64,000 nt of DNA from Flavobacterium sp. (GTDB taxonomy: Bacteria > Bacteroidota > Bacteroidia > Flavobacteriales > Flavobacteriaceae): the NCBI RefSeq assembly GCF_027533505.1, contig NZ_JAPZUB010000003.1, positions 1-64,000 of the forward strand, in the 5' to 3' direction. This document shows positions 57,690-64,000 of this stretch, one piece after another. Positions within the stretch are counted from its first letter, which is position 1, and the number at the start of each line of letters is the position of its first letter. The notes beneath the pieces are model-generated. The model was not told where the DNA came from. It made no database searches and saw only the letters and a list, made by a program, of their open reading frames with translations. Position numbers and translations under genes: made by a program.

Positions 57690-60290
57690 GTGGCTACAAA
57701 AGAGAAAAGTTTCAAAGAAACCCCTTTGATGAAACAATACAACGAAATCAAGTCCAAGTATCCGGACGCCTGTTTGTTGTTTCGTGTAGGCGATTTTTAT
57801 GAAACTTTTGGAGAGGATGCCCTACGTGCATCCAAAATATTGGGCATTATCTTAACCAAGCGTGGCAATGGCTCGGCTTCCGAAACGGCATTGGCTGGAT
57901 TTCCACATCATTCGCTTAATACGTATTTGCCCAAATTGGTAAAGGCCGGACTACGGGTGGCGATTTGCGACCAATTGGAAGATCCAAAAATGACCAAAAC
58001 CATCGTGAAGCGCGGGGTTACAGAGTTGGTTACTCCCGGAGTTGCTTTAAATGATGAAGTGTTGCAAGCGAAATCCAATAACTTTTTAGCAGCGATTCAT
58101 TTTGGAAAAAAAATTCACGGGATTGCTTTTTTAGATGTGTCTACGGGGGAGTTTCTCACAGCCCAAGGCAATGAAGAATATCTGGATAAACTGTTGCAAA
58201 ACTTTGCCCCGGCAGAGATTTTGGTGCCCAAATACCAGAAAAAAGAATTTTCAGAAACCTTTGGAGACCACCATACGACTTTTTTTCTTGAGGATTGGAT
58301 TTACAAAGCCGATTATGCGTTTGAAAAATTAACGACCCATTTTCAAACCAATTCGTTAAAAGGTTTTGGCATTGATGAGGTCACTGAAGGTGTAGTGGCT
58401 TCCGGAGCCATATTGTATTATTTATCTGAAACACAGCACCATAAATTACAACACATTACGCAAATCCAGCGCATAGCCGAGAGCGCCTATGTGTGGATGG
58501 ATCGCTTTACCATTCGGAATTTAGAACTATACCACAGTTACAATCCCAACGCAGTCACGCTCTTGGATGTTATTGACAAAACGATTTCTCCCATGGGGTC
58601 GCGTTTGTTAAAACGTTGGTTGGCTTTGCCGCTTAAAGAAATCACTAAAATTAGAGAACGACACCATGTGGTTGCCTATTTGCAAAGTCATCCCGATGTG
58701 ATGCAACAAATGCAACGACAAATTCGCTTAATTTCCGATTTAGAACGCTTGATTTCCAAAGTTGCAACAGGGCGAATTGGCCCAAAAGAGTTGGTAGCCT
58801 TGAAAGAATCGTTGGATGCGATTATTCCCATTAAAGATTGGGCGCTCGCTAGTTCGCAAGAAGCCGTTCGTGTTTTGGGCGATAGTTTGCATGCTTGCGA
58901 TGTGTTGCGCGAAAAAATTGCCACCACCTTACAATCCGAACCTCCCGTTTCTATCGCCAAGGGGAACGCCATTCGCACAGGAGTTCATGAAGAGTTGGAT
59001 GCCTTACGCACAATAGCGTATTCGGGTAAGGAATATTTGGAGGGGATTGAAAAGCGCGAATCAGAACGAACCGGGATTAGCTCTTTAAAAATTGCATTCA
59101 ATAATGTTTTCGGTTATTATATTGAAGTTCGAAACACCCACAAAGACAAAGTTCCCCAAGATTGGATTCGCAAGCAAACGTTGGTCAATGCCGAACGGTA
59201 CATTACTGAGGAGTTGAAAGAATACGAGACCAAGATATTGGGGGCAGAAGAAAAAATCCAACAAATTGAATCGCGCTTGTTTGAAGCATTGGTGAGTTGG
59301 GTAGGGAGTTATATTAAGCCCGTCCAAACGAATGCGCAGTTGATAGCTCAATTGGATTGTTTGTTGTCGTTTGCGCAAATGGCTGTGGAACACCATTATG
59401 TTTGTCCCGAATTGGACGACTCGTATGAATTGGAAATAGTCAATGGACGACATCCCGTAATTGAAAAGCAATTGCCTGCCGGAGTGCCTTATGTAGCCAA
59501 TGATGTTTATCTCGATCGAAACAATCAGCAGTTAATGATGATTACGGGTCCAAACATGTCGGGAAAATCGGCCATACTTCGGCAAACAGCACTGTTGGTA
59601 TTGTTGGCGCAAATGGGAAGTTTTGTGCCTGCAGAACGCTTACGCATGGGGGTAGTCGACAAGATTTTCACCCGTGTGGGCGCCAGTGACAATATCTCGA
59701 TGGGTGAATCTACCTTTATGGTCGAAATGAATGAAACGGCTTCTATTTTGAATAATATTTCGGAGCGGAGTTTGGTGCTTTTGGATGAAATTGGTCGCGG
59801 GACAAGTACCTACGATGGAATTTCGATTGCTTGGGCGATTGCCGAGTATTTACACGAACATCCTTCACGCCCCAAGACGCTATTTGCCACGCATTATCAT
59901 GAATTGAATGAAATGGGAGTGTCTTTTGAACGGATCAAGAATTACAATGTTTCGGTCAAAGAACTTAAAGATACGGTTTTATTCATGCGTAAATTGGTGG
60001 AAGGGGGAAGCGCCCATAGTTTTGGTATCCATGTGGCCAAAATGGCTGGAATGCCACAAACGGTAGTGCATAAAGCCCAAAAAATGTTGAAGAAATTAGA
60101 AAAGAAACATGCGTCAGAGGCATTGCTCGATAGGAAGTCGGAGGCCGACTTACAACTCAGTTTTTTCAATTTGGACGATCCATTATTGGAAGAAATACGC
60201 GAGGAAATTCAGCGGTTGGACATCAATACCTTAACTCCCGTCGAGGCATTAATGAAACTCAATGAAATTAAACGCATGCTTGGACAGTAA
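57690..60290 (+). CDS. mutS: DNA mismatch repair protein MutS
   Basis: [87 protein letters not shown]. Apparent GTG start. Confidence 0.98.
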   Translation: MATKEKSFKETPLMKQYNEIKSKYPDACLLFRVGDFYETFGEDALRASKILGIILTKRGNGSASETALAGFPHHSLNTYLPKLVKAGLRVAICDQLEDPKMTKTIVKRGVTELVTPGVALNDEVLQAKSNNFLAAIHFGKKIHGIAFLDVSTGEFLTAQGNEEYLDKLLQNFAPAEILVPKYQKKEFSETFGDHHTTFFLEDWIYKADYAFEKLTTHFQTNSLKGFGIDEVTEGVVASGAILYYLSETQHHKLQHITQIQRIAESAYVWMDRFTIRNLELYHSYNPNAVTLLDVIDKTISPMGSRLLKRWLALPLKEITKIRERHHVVAYLQSHPDVMQQMQRQIRLISDLERLISKVATGRIGPKELVALKESLDAIIPIKDWALASSQEAVRVLGDSLHACDVLREKIATTLQSEPPVSIAKGNAIRTGVHEELDALRTIAYSGKEYLEGIEKRESERTGISSLKIAFNNVFGYYIEVRNTHKDKVPQDWIRKQTLVNAERYITEELKEYETKILGAEEKIQQIESRLFEALVSWVGSYIKPVQTNAQLIAQLDCLLSFAQMAVEHHYVCPELDDSYELEIVNGRHPVIEKQLPAGVPYVANDVYLDRNNQQLMMITGPNMSGKSAILRQTALLVLLAQMGSFVPAERLRMGVVDKIFTRVGASDNISMGESTFMVEMNETASILNNISERSLVLLDEIGRGTSTYDGISIAWAIAEYLHEHPSRPKTLFATHYHELNEMGVSFERIKNYNVSVKELKDTVLFMRKLVEGGSAHSFGIHVAKMAGMPQTVVHKAQKMLKKLEKKHASEALLDRKSEADLQLSFFNLDDPLLEEIREEIQRLDINTLTPVEALMKLNEIKRMLGQ

Positions 60291-60420
60291 CGACAGTTTG
60301 GTTATCAAGGTTTTACTGCGTAGGTCTAATTTTTTTCAAAAATTCCCTTGCAAAATACATTTAATGTGTTACATTTGCATCCGCAATCGCAGTTAAAGCG
60401 GTTGGTTCTAATGTTTATAG

Positions 60421-60493
60421 GCGAAAATAGCTCAGTTGGTAGAGCGCAACCTTGCCAAGGTTGAGGTCGCGGGTTCGAACCCCGTTTTTCGCT
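60421..60493 (+). tRNA. tRNA-Gly(GCC)
   Basis: GCGAAAA...TTTTCGC acceptor stem; anticodon loop CTTGCCAAG gives GCC; GGTTCGAACCC T-arm. Confidence 0.97.
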
Positions 60494-60505
60494 CAAAATA
60501 CCAAG

Positions 60506-60591
60506 GCTCGAGTGGTGGAATTGGTAGACACGCTGGACTTAAAATCCAGTGGGCAGTAATGTCCGTGCGGGTTCAAGTCCCGCCTTGAGTA
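60506..60591 (+). tRNA. tRNA-Leu(UAA)
   Basis: Class II tRNA with long variable arm; TGGTGGAATTGGTAGACACGCTGGACTTAAAATCCAGT, anticodon TAA, GGTTCAAGTCC T-arm. Confidence 0.96.
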
Positions 60592-60593
60592 CA

Positions 60594-60625
60594 AAAGCTC
60601 CTTACAATGTAGGGAGCTTTTTTTA
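60594..60625 (+). terminator. Terminator after tRNA pair
   Basis: AAAGCTCCTTAC-AAT-GTAGGGAGCTTT followed by a T tract. Confidence 0.8.
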
Positions 60626-60672
60626 TGTCTTTACGGTAGGGAAGTCTCCTGATCTGAAAACTTATACAAAGC

Positions 60673-60700
60673 AAAAAAGTCCCGAACTCGGGACTTTTTT
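60673..60700. terminator. Bidirectional terminator
   Basis: AAAAAAGTCCCGA-ACTCGGGACTTTTTT. Confidence 0.85.
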
Positions 60701-60722
60701 CTTAACTAGAACGAGGTTCTAA

Positions 60723-60938
60723 TTATTTTTTCTCAGCTGGAGCAGCTGTTTCAGCTTTAGCAGTTGTGTCAGCAGCAGTTGTGTCAGCAGCAGTTGTATC
60801 AGCAGCAGCAGTAGTGTCAGCAGCAGTTGTATCAACAGCAGTTGTGTCAGCAGCAGCAGCGTCAGTGTTTTCTGATTGTTTACAAGATACTACAGTCAAA
60901 GCAGCAATAACAGCCAAGCTTAAAAATACTTTTTTCAT
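60723..60938 (-). CDS. small Asp/Thr/Ala-repeat lipoprotein
   Basis: MKKVFLSLAVIAALTVVSCKQ (lipobox) plus repeated DTTAA units; TATCTTTG -7-like box upstream on the minus strand. Confidence 0.85.
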   Translation of the reverse strand: MKKVFLSLAVIAALTVVSCKQSENTDAAAADTTAVDTTAADTTAAADTTAADTTAADTTAKAETAAPAEKK

Positions 60939-61078
60939 CTTACTTAATTATAAAAGGTTAATTATTAATTCGGAGCAAAGATATAAATTTTTTTAATCAG
61001 AAAAACAATTGTCTCCTTTTTTTTAAAAAATTCGCACTTTGGATTCCGCCATTTGATTATCAAACATCGTGCCAAAGT

Positions 61079-63250
61079 TTATTTTTTCGATTTTTTATTT
61101 TTTGTTTGCGGAGTGATGATTTTCAGCTCTTTAATGATGTTTTGTGCGTTGGCAAACTTGTCAATAATAAATAAGATGTACCGTGCATCCACCATAATGT
61201 TACGACAAATATCAGGTGAATAATAAATATCACTCATCGTTCCTTCCCAAACGCGATCAAAATTACACCCAATTAAATTCCCTTCTGCATCGAGCGCCGG
61301 ACTCCCCGAATTCCCGCCTGTAGTATGGTTGGTAGCAATAAACGCTACAGGCATTTTCCCTTGTTTATTCGCATAGGGTCCAAAATCCTTAGTATTGTAC
61401 AACGAAATTAATTTTTCGGGGACGTCAAATTCATAATCGCCAGGGATGTATTTTTCTATCACTCCATCCAGCGTGGTAAAGGGTTCGTAGTAAACGCCAT
61501 CACTCGGTTTGTAGCCTTTAATCTTTCCAAAAGTCACGCGTAAGGTGCTGTTGGCATCAGGGAATATGCGTGCTGATTTCGGACTCAATTCAACAATAGC
61601 CTTCATGTATTTACGTTGTGTCGCGGCAATTTTTGCATTCCACTCTTCCCATTTGGGAGCCACTAATTTTAAATAAGTATCCGTAATCGATTTGACCAAT
61701 TGGTACCCCTTATCTTGACGCATATTGGCCAAAATAGTAGCGGTGTCGCCCTCCAAAAGTTTTCGAAATCCTTCCAGAGTCGTTAGTGCTGAATGAGTAT
61801 AGATTTCATGGGTCAAGCTTTCTACGTTCATGTTTTCTAAAGCAGTAGGTAGAAACGCCTTTGGTACCCGTTGGGCATACAACGCGATTAATTGTTCGAA
61901 AACAGCTTTATCGAGTGGGGCATGATAATCTTTGTAAAAGGCATCGATTCCTTTGTACAACACATTTTTACGTTCGGTAAACGCTTGCTCGCCTTTGTTT
62001 TGATACAGTTGTTCCAATTGCACCAATTTATATCCCGTTTGAAGTAACTCGGTATTGCGCAACACCACTTCGGTAAATAAATCGCGGGCCAAGGCATAAT
62101 CACGGATTTCAGCGTAGTAGGTTTTAAAATCACTCAACAAATTTCCATATTCCTCCTGTTTTCCAGCTTTGATGATTTTTTCACTCAATTCTTTTTCAAA
62201 GGCCTCTTTGGCGGCAAGGGCATTCGATTTTTTCAAACCTTTGGTTTCTCCAATCCATTTCTTCCAATAGTTGGCAATACTCGAATTTTTGGAGGCATAT
62301 TGAATTTTAATCGCTTGATCTTTGCGCATAAAGTTGTTCTGAATTTTCAAAGCAGCATCTCGCACATCGATTTTGGCTGGATTTAAAGTGTTCATAATTT
62401 GTTCTACGGCAAACGAAGGTAAGTATTCCTGCGTGCGTCCGGGGTAGCCCATCACCATGGTAAAATCATTTTCACGAATCCCTTTTAAGGAAATAGGGAA
62501 AAAATGTTTGGGGGTGTACGGAATGTTCTCTGCCGCATAAGCCGCCGGACGATTGTTTTTGTCGGCATAAATGCGGAACAAAGAAAAATCGCCTGTATGC
62601 CGTGGCCAAACCCAGTTGTCGGTATCCGAACCAAATTTTCCAATGGCACTGGGTGGGGCTCCTACTAAGCGAATGTCTTTAAACGTTTCGGTTACAAAAC
62701 GAATGTACTGATTACCATCATAGAAGGGTTTAATCAAGTTTTCTTGCCAACTTTCTTTGGGTAAGTTCTTGGTTAATTCGGCTAGATTTTGTTGAATTTT
62801 TTTCTGTTTTTCCGTTTCATTGGTAATGTTTTCCGTACCGGCGAGTGCATTTAATGTCACATCCTCGATTCGCACCACAAACGTCACCACCATGTCGGGG
62901 TTGGGTAATTCCTCTTTTAAGCTGTAGGCCCAAAATCCATCACGAAGATAATCGTGCTCCACCGACGAATGATTTTGAATCGCATCAAAACCACAGTGAT
63001 GGTTGGTTAAAATGAGTCCTTGATTGGAAATCACTTCAGCGGTACATCCGCCATCAAATTGCGGAACGGCATCTTTTAAACTCGATTGATTGAGGGAGTA
63101 AATTTGTTCGGCGGTCAACTTGAGCCCCAAATTTTTCATTTCCGTTTCCCGGTCGCCTTTGAGTAAATGAGGCAACCACATTCCGCCCTGTTGAGCAAGG
63201 ACTTGAAAACTTAAAAAAAGTACAAAAAATAGAAATTTACATTTTTTCAT
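61079..63250 (-). CDS. S46 family peptidase (dipeptidyl-peptidase 7/11-like)
   Basis: GGMWLPHLL, GCTAEVISNQGLILTNHHCGFDAIQNHSSVEHDYLRDGFWA, TTGGNSGSPALDAEGNLIGCNFDRVWEG. Confidence 0.96.
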   Translation of the reverse strand: MKKCKFLFFVLFLSFQVLAQQGGMWLPHLLKGDRETEMKNLGLKLTAEQIYSLNQSSLKDAVPQFDGGCTAEVISNQGLILTNHHCGFDAIQNHSSVEHDYLRDGFWAYSLKEELPNPDMVVTFVVRIEDVTLNALAGTENITNETEKQKKIQQNLAELTKNLPKESWQENLIKPFYDGNQYIRFVTETFKDIRLVGAPPSAIGKFGSDTDNWVWPRHTGDFSLFRIYADKNNRPAAYAAENIPYTPKHFFPISLKGIRENDFTMVMGYPGRTQEYLPSFAVEQIMNTLNPAKIDVRDAALKIQNNFMRKDQAIKIQYASKNSSIANYWKKWIGETKGLKKSNALAAKEAFEKELSEKIIKAGKQEEYGNLLSDFKTYYAEIRDYALARDLFTEVVLRNTELLQTGYKLVQLEQLYQNKGEQAFTERKNVLYKGIDAFYKDYHAPLDKAVFEQLIALYAQRVPKAFLPTALENMNVESLTHEIYTHSALTTLEGFRKLLEGDTATILANMRQDKGYQLVKSITDTYLKLVAPKWEEWNAKIAATQRKYMKAIVELSPKSARIFPDANSTLRVTFGKIKGYKPSDGVYYEPFTTLDGVIEKYIPGDYEFDVPEKLISLYNTKDFGPYANKQGKMPVAFIATNHTTGGNSGSPALDAEGNLIGCNFDRVWEGTMSDIYYSPDICRNIMVDARYILFIIDKFANAQNIIKELKIITPQTKNKKSKK

Positions 63251-64000
63251 GCGTCAAAGTAGGTTTGTAATTAGTAGTAATATAGGAAACAATATGTTCG
63301 GTAGCTCCTGTGTTTTTTTGGACAAAGGTAGCGCAAAGGTTTCCTTTTTCTTCTCGTTCTATGGAATTCGCAACCCAAGTGTCGAGTATTGTTTTTAATT
63401 CCGATTCATTCGAAATACTTACGCATCCTCCCAAATGAACCAGCGCTGTGGCTTCAGCAAAATGATCGTAATGCGGTCCTACCACAATTGGAATACCAAA
63501 AGTAGCGGGTTCCAATACATTATGAACGCCCGGTTGACCAAATCCTCCACCCACATAGGCAATATCGGCATAGGCGTAAATTTTTGTGAGGAGTCCCACC
63601 GTATCCACAATCAAAATGGAATAATCCTGCAGGGACAAAGAATCGCGTTGCGAATACCGTACCGATGGACGCTTCAATTGCGCTTCAAAGGCATTCAGTT
63701 GTTCGGTTTTAATGTTGTGTGGTGCGAGGACAAACTTAAGGGTTTCAGGTGCTTCATTGATATAATGCGCCAGCAGTTCTTCATCTTTGGGCCAGGAACT
63801 ACCAATGACAATAGTAGTGGCGTCCTGAGTAAATAGGTCCATAAAATCAAGCGTATTCTCGCGTTGCAAAACGGCATTGACGCGATCAAAACGCGTGTCG
63901 CCTGAAACCGAAACCGCTTTTATTCCAATGGATTGTAGCAGGGTTTTGGAGAGGTCATTTTGAACAAAAAAGTGGGTAAATGTGTGTAAAGCTTTACGGT
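63237..64000 (-). CDS. waaA: 3-deoxy-D-manno-octulosonic acid transferase (5' end beyond window)
   Basis: IADIAYVGGGFGQPGVHNVLEPATFGIPIVVGPHYDHFAEATAL; the reading frame continues open to the window edge (…FFVQNDLSKTLLQSIGIKAVSVSGDTRFDRVNAVLQREN). Confidence 0.92.
   Translation of the reverse strand, partial: RKALHTFTHFFVQNDLSKTLLQSIGIKAVSVSGDTRFDRVNAVLQRENTLDFMDLFTQDATTIVIGSSWPKDEELLAHYINEAPETLKFVLAPHNIKTEQLNAFEAQLKRPSVRYSQRDSLSLQDYSILIVDTVGLLTKIYAYADIAYVGGGFGQPGVHNVLEPATFGIPIVVGPHYDHFAEATALVHLGGCVSISNESELKTILDTWVANSIEREEKGNLCATFVQKNTGATEHIVSYITTNYKPTLTHEKM

Noticed and set aside
60766-60996. 76-aa plus-strand ORF (Ala/Val repeats) opposite the small lipoprotein
   Set aside because: Simple antisense reading of the repeat; the minus-strand lipoprotein has signal peptide, lipobox and promoter.

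Overview
The window looks like core chromosome of a Flavobacterium-like member of the Bacteroidota. It has T9SS/gliding genes, TANNTTTG-type -7 promoters, few Shine-Dalgarno sequences, and dense gene packing. Main blocks: (i) ruvB, queG, maeB, ruvA, sprA, gcvH, vanZ-like, deoC and a RemB-like gene; (ii) a cytochrome oxidase/heme cluster (ctaB/cyoE, two COX3-family genes, COX4-like, a cysteine-less thioredoxin-fold protein, SCO1, DUF420, a small CxxC membrane protein); (iii) a TolC plus HlyD-type adaptor pair and tsaB; (iv) a minus-strand envelope block (MscS, pseudouridine synthase, murI, two OmpH/Skp, bamA, uppS, DUF6089-like, nadK, CBS protein); (v) pdxJ, an alpha/beta hydrolase, tig, clpP, clpX; (vi) a TonB-dependent receptor, GH3-like protein, DUF2797-like, AsmA-like, sppA, a folK-dNK fusion, a T9SS type B protein with a C-type-lectin-like domain, a SpoU methyltransferase, DUF1573, mutS, tRNA-Gly and tRNA-Leu, an S46 peptidase and the start-truncated kdtA/waaA. 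I see no CRISPR array, transposase, prophage, or obvious defence or biosynthetic island. The items most worth a second look are small: two GC-rich structured extragenic elements, an apparent frameshift at a T7 tract in a holin-like gene, an unannotated 45-aa lipoprotein with an ATGA overlap, a cysteine-free SCO-like neighbour of Sco1, a TonB-C-like domain on the RemB-like barrel protein, and a perfect 10-bp inverted repeat around the -7 box of tig. All family assignments come from reading the translated sequence. No database search was run.
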